From Bartonella sp. DGB1 (GTDB lineage: Bacteria > Pseudomonadota > Alphaproteobacteria > Rhizobiales > Rhizobiaceae): a stretch of DNA of 64,000 nt. The notes under the pieces are model-generated. The model did no database searches. It was given only the letters and a program-made list of their open reading frames with translations, and was not told where the DNA came from. Shown here piece by piece: positions 27,287 to 36,625 of the stretch. Position 1 is the first letter of the stretch, and the number at the start of each line of letters is the position of its first letter. The translations under genes were made by a program, and so were the position numbers. Location of the stretch: positions 124,001-188,000 of the forward strand of contig NZ_CP166769.1 in NCBI RefSeq assembly GCF_041345015.1. The letters run 5' to 3'.

Positions 27287-28009
27287 ATGCGTTTGTTAAA
27301 TCGTGCTTGCAGTGAAATGAGAAATATCTCATTTGAAAGAAATATAATAAAATATGCTGAAGGATCTTGCTTAGTAAAATTTGGCGATACTCAGGTAATA
27401 TGTACGGCTACTGTTGAAAAAAATGTACCACATTTTTTAAAAAAATCCGGTAAGGGGTGGGTTACAGCAGAATATAATATGTTACCACGAGCAACTAATA
27501 GTAGAGTAAAACGTGAGGCAGTAACAGGAAAGCAGTCAGGTAGAACTTTAGAAATACAAAGATTAATAGGAAGATCATTAAGAGCTATTATGGATTTAAA
27601 TGCTTTAGGTGAAATACAAATTATTATAGATTGTGATGTTATACAAGCAGATGGTGGTACTAGAACTGCTGCTATTACAGGTGCTTGGGTAGCTTTATAT
27701 GACGCAGTTAATTGGCTAAAAGAAAATAAATTAGTTAATAATAACAAAATAATAACAGACAATATTGCGGCTGTTTCTTGTGGTATATATAACGGAGAAT
27801 TATTGGTAGATTTGGATTATACTGAGGATTGTAACGCTCAGGCTGATATAAATTTTGTTATGACGGGTAATGGTGGTATTGTAGAAATCCAAGGAACAGC
27901 GGAAAAAGAACCATTCACAGAAGATCAATTTAATAAATTATCTAATTTAGCAAAAGATGCAATTAATAAATTGATTAAGTTGCAAAATTTAGCGGTGCAA
28001 CAAATTTAG
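27287..28009 (+). CDS. rph: Ribonuclease PH
   Basis: This is a phosphate-dependent 3'-5' exoribonuclease that trims tRNA 3' ends. It is 240 aa. Family blocks are [26 protein letters not shown] and [20 protein letters not shown], followed by [19 protein letters not shown] near residue 115, which includes the active-site aspartates. It leads a tight cluster with rdgB (8 bp) and hemW (11 bp). Confidence 0.97.
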   Translation: MRLLNRACSEMRNISFERNIIKYAEGSCLVKFGDTQVICTATVEKNVPHFLKKSGKGWVTAEYNMLPRATNSRVKREAVTGKQSGRTLEIQRLIGRSLRAIMDLNALGEIQIIIDCDVIQADGGTRTAAITGAWVALYDAVNWLKENKLVNNNKIITDNIAAVSCGIYNGELLVDLDYTEDCNAQADINFVMTGNGGIVEIQGTAEKEPFTEDQFNKLSNLAKDAINKLIKLQNLAVQQI

Positions 28010-28017
28010 GAGATGAT

Positions 28018-28659
28018 ATGACTTTTATAAATAACAAGTTAATACTTGCCACTCACAATGAAGGTAAAATTAGTGAATTTAAACAATTATTATCTTTTAC
28101 TGATTTAGAAATTTCATCTGCGGCAGAATATTATTTAGAAGAACCAGAGGAAACTGGAATGAGCTTTGAAGAAAATGCTGCTATTAAAGCATTATATGTA
28201 GCAGAAAAAACAGGTAAAGTAGCTTTATCAGATGATTCCGGATTATGTATCGAAGCTTTAAATGGTGCTCCTGGTATTTATACTTCTAATTGGGCAGAAA
28301 GTGAATCTGGTCAAAGAGATTTTACGATGGCTATGGAAAAAATTGAGCATAAGTTAAGAGAAGTTTCTGCAATATCACCTAAAGATAGACAGGCTTCTTT
28401 TATATCTGTGCTATGTTTAGCTTGGCCTGACGGAAAAAAATTATTTTTTAAAGGAGAAGTAAAGGGGGAAATTATTTGGCCACCACGAGGTGAATTAGGC
28501 TTTGGGTTAGATCCTATATTTTTACCTGAAGGAGAAAAAAGAACTTTCGGTGAAATGAGTTCTATTGAAAAACATTCCTGGAGACCGGGAGCAGTTAGTG
28601 CTTTATCTCATAGAGCTAAGGCTTTTAAGCAATTCACTGAAAAATTATTTTTTAGTTAG
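28018..28659 (+). CDS. rdgB: dITP/XTP pyrophosphatase (RdgB/HAM1)
   Basis: This enzyme removes non-canonical purine nucleoside triphosphates (dITP, XTP) from the pool. It is 213 aa. The substrate loop ILATHNEGKISEF opens the protein. The catalytic block is VALSDDSGLCIEALNGAPG, and the C-terminal GFGLDPIFLPEGEKRTF and FSHRAKA-like (LSHRAKAF) segments are present. A ribosome site AGGAGATG overlaps the intergenic gap after rph. Confidence 0.96.
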   Translation: MTFINNKLILATHNEGKISEFKQLLSFTDLEISSAAEYYLEEPEETGMSFEENAAIKALYVAEKTGKVALSDDSGLCIEALNGAPGIYTSNWAESESGQRDFTMAMEKIEHKLREVSAISPKDRQASFISVLCLAWPDGKKLFFKGEVKGEIIWPPRGELGFGLDPIFLPEGEKRTFGEMSSIEKHSWRPGAVSALSHRAKAFKQFTEKLFFS

Positions 28660-28670
28660 CAGAATTATCA

Positions 28671-29819
28671 ATGTTAGATAAATCTTTTGGTATATATATT
28701 CATTGGCCTTTTTGTGCTTTTAAGTGTCCTTATTGTGATTTTAATAGTCATGTGCGCAGACGAGAGATAGATCAAAAAATATATGCTCAAGCTTATGCTA
28801 AAGAGTTACAATTTATGGCTATGCATACTGGAAGCAGGAAAGTAACCAGTATTTTTATAGGAGGTGGTACTCCCTCATTGATGGAGCCTGCGACTTTAGA
28901 AATAATATTAGATAATATATATAAATATTGGTCAGTGAGTGATAAAGTTGAAATTACTTTAGAAGCGAATCCTACTTCAGTAGAAGCAAATAAATTTTAT
29001 CAATTTAATAAATTAGGGGTCAATAGATTATCTTTAGGAGTGCAGGCATTAAATGATAACGACTTAATTAAATTAGGTAGGAAGCATAGTGTCAAGCAAG
29101 CATTATATGCTATCGAAACTGCTAGAGATATATTTAATAGATTATCGTTTGATTTAATATATGCTCGTCCTGAGCAAACTCTTGAACAATGGCAGGAAGA
29201 ATTAAATTATGCTATAGATTTAGCAGCTGACCATTTGTCTTTATATCAATTAACAATTGAACCCAACACACATTTTTATTATCTCTATAAAGCTGATAAA
29301 TTAAAAATGTTAAACGAAGAAGAATTTGCAACCCTATATGAAGAAACACAAAAAATAACCCAGGCTAGAGGTTTAATAGGATATGAAATATCTAATTATG
29401 CTAAGCCAGGAGCCGAATCGATACATAATCTACTTTATTGGCAATATGGTGATTATATTGGAGTTGGAGCAGGAGCACATGGCCGATTTATCAAGGATAC
29501 TCCTAATAAATATGTGACTATAACAGAAAAATTACCAGAAAGATGGTTAAATTTAGTCTTAGCAAATGGACATGGCATAGTAGAAGAAGAAACATTAACG
29601 CCTCAGCAACAGGGTGATGAATTATTGTTAATGGGGTTGCGTTTGCGTCAGGGAGTTGATTTATCTATTTATGAAAAACTTACTGGTAAAAAGCTAGATA
29701 AGTTAACTAATTCTTTACAAAAACAAGGATTAGTTAACTTATACAATAAAAACTGGCTGCAAGTAACTCCAAAGGGTCGTTTGCTTGTTGATTATATTTT
29801 AAAATGTCTTGTGTATTAG
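28671..29819 (+). CDS. hemW: Radical SAM heme chaperone HemW
   Basis: HemW is related to coproporphyrinogen III dehydrogenase HemN but acts in heme delivery. The 382-aa length and the cluster motif CAFKCPYCDFNSH (CxxxCxxC) fit HemW. The SAM-binding IFIGGGTPSLMEP, VNRLSLGVQALND and C-terminal HemN_C domain (QGDELLLMGLRL) are present. It ends the rph-rdgB-hemW cluster. Confidence 0.92.
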   Translation: MLDKSFGIYIHWPFCAFKCPYCDFNSHVRRREIDQKIYAQAYAKELQFMAMHTGSRKVTSIFIGGGTPSLMEPATLEIILDNIYKYWSVSDKVEITLEANPTSVEANKFYQFNKLGVNRLSLGVQALNDNDLIKLGRKHSVKQALYAIETARDIFNRLSFDLIYARPEQTLEQWQEELNYAIDLAADHLSLYQLTIEPNTHFYYLYKADKLKMLNEEEFATLYEETQKITQARGLIGYEISNYAKPGAESIHNLLYWQYGDYIGVGAGAHGRFIKDTPNKYVTITEKLPERWLNLVLANGHGIVEEETLTPQQQGDELLLMGLRLRQGVDLSIYEKLTGKKLDKLTNSLQKQGLVNLYNKNWLQVTPKGRLLVDYILKCLVY

Positions 29820-29884
29820 TAAAATATAGCTAAAAATGATGATTGTATTTATAAAGCTGAGTTAACTAATGGCTGGAGATTATT

Positions 29885-30790
29885 ATGCCTAATACTAAGA
29901 ATTTTAATCATATATCTATGGAAGAAAAAGCGCGTTTTTTATCCTCGGCTTTACCATATATGCAAAAGTATGAAAAGCAGACTATAGTGATAAAATATGG
30001 CGGTAATGCCATGGGGCACAAAGAACTGGATAAAGCTTTTGCGCGAGATATTGCGTTATTGAAGCAATCAGGCATTAATCCAGTCGTTGTACATGGCGGA
30101 GGACCGCAGATAGATGCTATTTTGAAAAAAATGTCTATTGAGAGCTATTTTGAAAGAGGGTTAAGAGTTACAGATGAAAAAGCTATTGAAGTAGTTGAGA
30201 TGGTTTTATCTGGACCTATTAATAAGCAAATAGTTTCTCTTATTAATAATGAAGGTGAGTGGGCAATAGGTCTTTCAGGTAAAGATGGGCAGATGGTTTT
30301 TGCGGAACAGTTAGTAAAAACTGTTGTTGATCCGGAAACCGGTGAGGAAAAACAAATTAACTGGGGCTTCGTAGGAGAACCAGTAGATGTTGATCGGCAA
30401 TTATTAGATATTTTAGCTAACTCTGCTGTTATTCCAGTTATTGCTCCTGTAGCTCCAAGTCGTGATGGCTTTACATATAATATTAACGCTGATATTTTTG
30501 CAGGTGCGATCGCAGGTGCAATGTTTGCTAAAAGATTATTATTCTTAACCAATGTTCCTGGTGTATTAGATAAGCAAGGAAAGTTAATACCAGCTTTGAC
30601 TGTATCTGAGGCTGAAGCATTAATGGCAGATGGAACTATAACTGGCGGTATGATCCCTAAAATAGAGACTTGTATTGCTGCTATTAAAAGAGGTGCGGAA
30701 GGAGTGGTAATTTTAGATGGACGTTCACCGCATGTTATTTTGTTAGAATTATTTAGTGAGCAAGGCGCGGGGACACTTATTGTACCATAA
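29885..30790 (+). CDS. argB: Acetylglutamate kinase
   Basis: This enzyme phosphorylates N-acetylglutamate in arginine synthesis. It is 301 aa, with KYGGNAMG (phosphate loop) and [13 protein letters not shown] near residue 65. [25 protein letters not shown] and [14 protein letters not shown] follow. argJ is also present at 49954-51171, so part of the arginine/ornithine pathway is retained. The next gene is dapD, as in other Rhizobiales. Confidence 0.97.
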   Translation: MPNTKNFNHISMEEKARFLSSALPYMQKYEKQTIVIKYGGNAMGHKELDKAFARDIALLKQSGINPVVVHGGGPQIDAILKKMSIESYFERGLRVTDEKAIEVVEMVLSGPINKQIVSLINNEGEWAIGLSGKDGQMVFAEQLVKTVVDPETGEEKQINWGFVGEPVDVDRQLLDILANSAVIPVIAPVAPSRDGFTYNINADIFAGAIAGAMFAKRLLFLTNVPGVLDKQGKLIPALTVSEAEALMADGTITGGMIPKIETCIAAIKRGAEGVVILDGRSPHVILLELFSEQGAGTLIVP

Positions 30791-30840
30791 GCATAGAATA
30801 TTTATAATGTGCTAGCTATAGGCTCTGCTCTCATAAATGA

Positions 30841-31124
30841 AAATATTTTATTCCAGCAGTATCGCGGTGACTGGTTATAGATATATTGCAAGTTTATTTG
30901 AATTAGAGTGACTTATTGAGTAAGGCTTGAGATTTTGTATCTTATAATATTAACATGTGTAAAATGTGAGGATTATAATGATTATCTCTCACTAAAATAT
31001 TCTTATTTTTTTGTTAGTGTTTCAGGTTCTTGGTTATAGATAGATATATTGCAAGTTTATTTAATTAGCATTATTTATTAAATAAGGTTTAAGATTTTTG
31101 TTCCATAATTATAGAAGGTTTAAA
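30841..31124 (+). repeat. Fossil tandem duplication upstream of dapD
   Basis: The gap between argB and dapD contains two copies of the dapD 5' region. GGTTATAGATATATTGCAAG near 30873 recurs near 31033, and the AAAATG of the dapD start at 31122-31127 has a decayed counterpart at 30961-30966 followed at once by a stop. The offset is 161-163 bp. The second copy is the one directly in front of the real gene. Confidence 0.8.
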
Positions 31125-31967
31125 ATGTCAGAATTAGAAGAAGTGCGTAGCATAATTGAAAATGCTTTTGATGAACTTAATAATATTGAAATTACTGAGA
31201 ATAAAATAATAAAAGATGCTGTTACCACAAGTATAAATTTATTAGATATTGGTAAAGTAGCAGTAGCACAGAGAGATGATCAAGGTAATTGGATAGTAAA
31301 TGATTGGTTAAAAAAAGCGGTTTTATTATTTATGCGTTTGAATGATATGAAGCTTATGAATGGTGGTGTAGAAAATAGTTTTTGGTGGGATAAAGTGCCT
31401 TCAAAATTTGAAGGCTGGGATGAAAATTCTTTTAAACAAGCAGCTTTTAGAGCGGTACCAGGTGCAATTGTGCGTCTTTCTGCTTACATAGCTCCTAAAG
31501 CTATATTAATGCCTTGTTTTGTAAATTTGGGTGCTAGTGTAGGTGAGGGTACAATGGTAGATACTTGGGCTACTGTTGGTTCTTGTGCTCAGATTGGTAA
31601 AAATGTACATTTGTCGGGTGGAGTAGGTATAGGGGGTGTGTTGGAACCTTTGCAAGCTAGACCTACAATAATAGAAGATAATTGTTTTATCGGAGCTAGG
31701 TCTGAGGTAGTTGAGGGCTGTATTGTAAGGGAAGGAAGTGTTTTAGGGATGGGGGTATATTTAGGACAATCTACTAGAATATTTAATCGCATGACAGGAC
31801 AAGTTACTTATGGTGAGATACCACCCTATTCAGTAGTGGTTGCTGGAAGTATGCCAAGTAAAAATGCTAATGAAGGCGATCCTCATTTATATTGTGCTGT
31901 AATTGTTAAACAAGTTGATGAAAAAACACGCTCAAAGACATCCGTTAATGATTTACTTCGCTGTTAA
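31125..31967 (+). CDS. dapD: 2,3,4,5-tetrahydropyridine-2,6-dicarboxylate N-succinyltransferase
   Basis: DapD succinylates tetrahydrodipicolinate in the succinylase branch of diaminopimelate/lysine synthesis. The start ATG 31125 (protein MSELEEV..., 280 aa) has GAAGG upstream and matches the family length; a TTG at 31098 would only add nine residues. The left-handed beta-helix hexapeptides begin near residue 125 ([20 protein letters not shown]) with the catalytic block [18 protein letters not shown]. dapE at 43810 supplies a later step. Confidence 0.97.
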   Translation: MSELEEVRSIIENAFDELNNIEITENKIIKDAVTTSINLLDIGKVAVAQRDDQGNWIVNDWLKKAVLLFMRLNDMKLMNGGVENSFWWDKVPSKFEGWDENSFKQAAFRAVPGAIVRLSAYIAPKAILMPCFVNLGASVGEGTMVDTWATVGSCAQIGKNVHLSGGVGIGGVLEPLQARPTIIEDNCFIGARSEVVEGCIVREGSVLGMGVYLGQSTRIFNRMTGQVTYGEIPPYSVVVAGSMPSKNANEGDPHLYCAVIVKQVDEKTRSKTSVNDLLRC

Positions 31968-31976
31968 TAGCGATTA

Positions 31977-32018
31977 TGTATAAAACTGTTATGTATAAAA
32001 ACAGTTTTATACAATTTT
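31977..32018. terminator. Bidirectional hairpin between dapD and tamB
   Basis: A 14-bp perfect stem (TGTATAAAACTGTT at 31977-31990, complement at 32000-32013) with a 9-base loop, followed on the plus strand by ATTTT. It is placed between two convergent genes. Confidence 0.75.
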
Positions 32019-35000
32019 AAAAGTCTGTATTATAGAAAATACCTAGACTTGATTTTCCATTGGTTCCTAGTATAGCTTTAGTTTTTATATCGTTATTTAG
32101 ATCTATACTTAACGCCCCTTTTGCGTATCCTTCAGCACTGGTTTCTACTTCCAAATAGATATTTTCTCTGATAGATCTACCTAAACTTATGCCAGGATAA
32201 TCTTTTTCATTTGTTATTATATCTAAACGATCAAGTTTCAAAAAGTTACGTAAAGTTTCTATCGCTAGAAACATATTATTTTGATTTTTCGATATTTGTA
32301 ACATAATTAACCCTATTTGAAAGATATTTAATTCATTAATAGATTTATTAAATACAAGACGTGCAATAATTTCTTCTTGTGGTAATTCTGGAGAAGAAGA
32401 AAAAATAATAGAAATATTCGAAGGTGTTCCAGATACAGTTAAAGTTAATAGATAATCTTCTTTAGGGGTTTGAGAAACAAAGTATAATTGTGGTGTTAAA
32501 TCGCCTAATAAGAATATTTTTCCTTCTGTAAATATAATAGATTTACCTAATAGCTCGTAACGTCCTTGTATCATTTTAAAATTACCTACAGTAGCATCTG
32601 TTAATAAATGTATTTGCCCGTTAAGTTCTACTGTTAGATTTTGTCCCTTAACTAAGATTTTAGTAGGAGACTTAATTAAAAGGTCAAATTTCATGTTATA
32701 ATCATTACTTATCTGTGTGTCATCTTTTAAAACCCCGGCTCTTTTTAATGTTTTTATTACATAATAAGGTGCTTTAATATGTTCTACATCTAAAAAGGGA
32801 GCTGTATCAAAAGTGTCTGGTAAGGTAATAACAGCTTTATTTAAAATAATTTCACCAGAAAAAAATGGTTCACATTCTAAGTTTCCTTGTATCTGTAAAA
32901 TGCCGGTTATGTTAGTTTGGAAATTATCACTATAATGGTAATATGCGTCATCAAAATGAAATAAAACATCCAGTGGTATATTATTAGCGAAATCTAAAAT
33001 AATTTCTCCTTTGCCTTTTACTGTACCTTTTTGTTGTGGAGGGGTGCCAATTAATTGTTCAAAGATAATTTTATTTTTATCTAATTTTCCAAAACCATTA
33101 ATATTTTTAAGAGATAAACTAATTTCAGGAATAAATATTGTACCATTATCAATAGTAAATACACCTGTCATATTAGGATCTAATAAGTTACCTTGAATTT
33201 TACTATCTACAATAGCTAAACCGGTAACTTGCGATTCTGTAGATAATAATAAGTGTAGTAAATTAAGAGGTAAACTTCCTTTAGTGTTTAAATTTAAATT
33301 AAGATTATGAATATCTATTTCACCATTGGTAGTAAAATCAACACCTTGTTGGTTTTTAACTTTTAACTCATGTAGAATAAGTGAATTATCAAAATATTTA
33401 CCTATACTAGTTAGTTGAGTAGAATTAATAGATAAATTATCAGTTAATTTTACTTCTAAGTTATTGCTTTGTATTTTAAAATCCACTTTTGGATTAGTTA
33501 ACTTGCCTGTTACTATAGCGTCTCCAGTCAATAAACCTCTTACAGGCGGTATATTTTGTGTTGTAAATTGATTAATAATATCAATAGGAATATTTTTACT
33601 AGTGACTTTTAAAGAAAGATTTTGATAATTACTATCTACTGAACCATTAACGGTAAGTAATAGATTTTTATTTTTTATTTTCGCATTAACATCAATATTA
33701 TCGTCGTTATTTTTACTTTCTACATAGATATCAATTGGCATTATCTTTGCTTTTTTTAGAATTCTATTAGTAAAATTTTTGATATCGCTATTTAAAGTTA
33801 TTACCGGTGCTTTAGGACTACCAGATAATAATAACTGTCCGCTTAATAGGCCTTCTAGTTGTAAGTTATGCAACCACGGGTGATTGATATATGAGTCTAA
33901 ATAATTGATTATTGAGATATTAAATTTATTTATGTTTACAGCAAGATTTAGTTGCTTACCAAGTGAACCATTAGCTTTTATAGAGCCATTCATGATATCT
34001 AAAAGTAAATTATTAATGGTTACTTCATTATTTGAAAAAGTTATCTTAGTTTCTTGTCTTAAATTTAAAGGTAAAATATTTAAACTAGAATATAATTTAC
34101 TTAGATCTAAAGACCAGTCATTGTTATTAATATGCTTAAAACTACCTGTAGCAATTAGATTTTCGGCTTTATTTAAAGACGCTGTTAGTTGAAAGTTTGT
34201 CAGTTTGTTTTTTGTAGTTGCGGTTAGATTAGCATTATCTAAATTAAAATTATTATAAGTTAGATTGGTTAGTTTGGCGTAACCTTCAATAGTTGGAAAA
34301 TTAAAGATATTGTTAATTATTGCATTAGTATCTGCATGTTCTATTTTATTTTTATTCCATACTAGATTATCTATCTTACTCTTAATTTTTACATTTTGCT
34401 GTGAGCGATCTTTTGAAAATAACACATCAGCTTGTAGCTTGCCAGAAGCTGATATATTAAATAATTTACCTATTTCTTTAATATCAGGTGAGTTAATATG
34501 TATACGACCGATAGTAGATTTTTTATAGTCAGTATCAATATTAGCAGAGATAATAGATGCACCTAATTTAAAATCTAAGTCATGAATTTCTTGCGGGCGC
34601 CAGTCACCTAAAAGATTAACCGTTGCATTTAATTTTAATTCATCATTACCTAGTTTACTATTTAAATTAATTTTATTTTGTATATAAGGTGTAAATAAAG
34701 TAGATTTTTCCCTATCTATTTCATGAGATAACTTAATCTGAGTTTCTGCTAAAGCACGATCAGAAATAGTACCTTCTTTAGTATTAAGATTTGTATTAAT
34801 ATTTATTGTTTTTGGATTACCTGTAGCTTTACCTGCAAAATTAATTGGTGCAGAAATATGTGGTAAAAATAACTTTATATTATTGAAGTTACCATAATAG
34901 TTTAAATTAACATTGTTAGGTGAGTAAGTGCCACTTATATTTAATGAATTTTTCTTATTATTAAAAGCAAAATTATTAATTTTTAAGAGATTATCTTTAT

Positions 35001-36624
35001 ATGAAATATTAGTATCTAGGGTTACTTGATTTGCTAATAACTCATTTATAATTGTATAAGGCGTATTTAGATCATTCAACTTACCTTGTATAATAATATC
35101 AAAATTATCGTATAACTTACCAGTTAAATTTCCATATAATTGTAAATTACCAGTTATGTGTTTTTTGGTAAAAAAACTTAGCCAATTTAAATCGTCTGCT
35201 TTAATTTTTGTTTCTGCTTTTATTAAGTTATCTTTATTTAAAGCAATTTTAGTTATTATTTTATTATTTACACTATTTATAGTTAAGTTATTTATATTAT
35301 ATCCATATTGAGGAGAGATTTTACCTTGAAAATTTGCATGTAATGGTAATAATTTATTATCTTTATTAAGATTAGCGTCAACATTACCCTGTAATGTTAT
35401 TTCTCTGTGTTCATTATCGTCTAAATTGTGACTTTCGCCCCATAATTTAGCGTTCAAATTAACTTTTTGATTTAGCTTATTATCAAGATCTTCAATATCA
35501 AGATTTGCTTTCCAATTTGTATTATTGCCATAATCAATTAGCATTTTTATTTTTTTTGCAGTAAAAGTTTCTTTAATTAGCGGCAAAATAATTGAGGAAT
35601 TGTTTGCTTCAATAAGTAAATTAAGTTTCAAGTTACGCAGAAATCCATCAGCTAATAAAAGGGCAGATGCTTCTATGTCTGCATTATTAGATTTAAGAGA
35701 AAAATTATTTAAATGGATATTCTTCTTTTTATCATAAATGACCTGTCCTTTAATATGACTCGGGCTAGAAATAATATTTTTATAATTAGTTGGTAAAAAT
35801 AAAGGGTCGTAATTATTAACAGTAAAATTAATTAGATAGTCTTTATTTAATAAGTTAGCTGTTAAGTTAGCATCAAGTATTTTTTTATGTTTACTAGTGC
35901 CATTAACATTTAATATTAAATTATTTAAATATCCTTTTCCGTTAATATTTAAGTTAAATTCTTGAGGTGAAGAGGGGTTTAACCAATGTGCAAATATTCC
36001 TGTGCTAGGGGAATTTAATTTAGTGTTTAGCTCTACAGTTTGTTGGAGTAAATCATAATTTAAAGATAAATTTATTTTTTCTTTTTTATTTTTTAAATTA
36101 TGCCCCTTAAGCTTTAAGAGGTAATTTTTTTTATCCAATTTCATACTAGAATTAATTTGTAAATTAGCTTCCTTGGTTAATATCTCTTTACAGATAGTTA
36201 ATTCTTCAATATCTATATTTTTGAAATTTATATTTAGAGGTAATTTTATTTGATCGTTGTTGCTTTTTTGTGACGTGGCTTGTGGTGTGCGGATAAATTT
36301 TGCGTGTCCTATGTTAAGATTATTTATATCTAATTTAGATATAAATAACGGTAGAAAATTATAGTCAATAGTTACATCATTTAGTTCTAACCAGGTGCCC
36401 CTTTTATCTTTAATTCTAATTTCAGGTATATTTGTTTCTTTGGAGAAAATATTGTTGATTTCTGGTATTTCTATTCTTTGTTCTTTTGAGGAAGCTAGAT
36501 AACTAACAAAATCACCTAAATGTTGATTGATAGGTTTTTTTTGAAAAAAATTATAAGTAAATGTTATAAAAAGAAGGGAAAAGCAAATTATTATCCACCA
36601 AGAGATTTCTTTTATTAATTTCAT
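32017..36624 (-). CDS. tamB: TamB, translocation and assembly module inner-membrane subunit
   Basis: This 1535-aa protein has one N-terminal transmembrane helix (about residues 8-25), then a very long run of beta-strand repeats as in AsmA-like bridge proteins. The C-terminal DUF490 domain includes GNFKMIQGRYELLGKSIIF, FVSQTPKEDYLLTLTVSG and SPELPQEEIIARLVF. It spans the periplasm and works with TamA in outer-membrane protein insertion and probably lipid transport. Its start is 1 bp after the tamA stop codon, so the two form one operon. Confidence 0.93.
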   Translation of the reverse strand: MKLIKEISWWIIICFSLLFITFTYNFFQKKPINQHLGDFVSYLASSKEQRIEIPEINNIFSKETNIPEIRIKDKRGTWLELNDVTIDYNFLPLFISKLDINNLNIGHAKFIRTPQATSQKSNNDQIKLPLNINFKNIDIEELTICKEILTKEANLQINSSMKLDKKNYLLKLKGHNLKNKKEKINLSLNYDLLQQTVELNTKLNSPSTGIFAHWLNPSSPQEFNLNINGKGYLNNLILNVNGTSKHKKILDANLTANLLNKDYLINFTVNNYDPLFLPTNYKNIISSPSHIKGQVIYDKKKNIHLNNFSLKSNNADIEASALLLADGFLRNLKLNLLIEANNSSIILPLIKETFTAKKIKMLIDYGNNTNWKANLDIEDLDNKLNQKVNLNAKLWGESHNLDDNEHREITLQGNVDANLNKDNKLLPLHANFQGKISPQYGYNINNLTINSVNNKIITKIALNKDNLIKAETKIKADDLNWLSFFTKKHITGNLQLYGNLTGKLYDNFDIIIQGKLNDLNTPYTIINELLANQVTLDTNISYKDNLLKINNFAFNNKKNSLNISGTYSPNNVNLNYYGNFNNIKLFLPHISAPINFAGKATGNPKTININTNLNTKEGTISDRALAETQIKLSHEIDREKSTLFTPYIQNKINLNSKLGNDELKLNATVNLLGDWRPQEIHDLDFKLGASIISANIDTDYKKSTIGRIHINSPDIKEIGKLFNISASGKLQADVLFSKDRSQQNVKIKSKIDNLVWNKNKIEHADTNAIINNIFNFPTIEGYAKLTNLTYNNFNLDNANLTATTKNKLTNFQLTASLNKAENLIATGSFKHINNNDWSLDLSKLYSSLNILPLNLRQETKITFSNNEVTINNLLLDIMNGSIKANGSLGKQLNLAVNINKFNISIINYLDSYINHPWLHNLQLEGLLSGQLLLSGSPKAPVITLNSDIKNFTNRILKKAKIMPIDIYVESKNNDDNIDVNAKIKNKNLLLTVNGSVDSNYQNLSLKVTSKNIPIDIINQFTTQNIPPVRGLLTGDAIVTGKLTNPKVDFKIQSNNLEVKLTDNLSINSTQLTSIGKYFDNSLILHELKVKNQQGVDFTTNGEIDIHNLNLNLNTKGSLPLNLLHLLLSTESQVTGLAIVDSKIQGNLLDPNMTGVFTIDNGTIFIPEISLSLKNINGFGKLDKNKIIFEQLIGTPPQQKGTVKGKGEIILDFANNIPLDVLFHFDDAYYHYSDNFQTNITGILQIQGNLECEPFFSGEIILNKAVITLPDTFDTAPFLDVEHIKAPYYVIKTLKRAGVLKDDTQISNDYNMKFDLLIKSPTKILVKGQNLTVELNGQIHLLTDATVGNFKMIQGRYELLGKSIIFTEGKIFLLGDLTPQLYFVSQTPKEDYLLTLTVSGTPSNISIIFSSSPELPQEEIIARLVFNKSINELNIFQIGLIMLQISKNQNNMFLAIETLRNFLKLDRLDIITNEKDYPGISLGRSIRENIYLEVETSAEGYAKGALSIDLNNDIKTKAILGTNGKSSLGIFYNTDF

Positions 36625-36625
36625 T

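Noticed and set aside
27391-27762. Minus-strand open frame of 123 codons inside rph
   Set aside because: Antisense shadow of rph with no ribosome site and no recognisable domain.
30145-30552. Minus-strand open frame of 135 codons inside argB
   Set aside because: Fully antisense to a well-conserved enzyme, with no independent signals.
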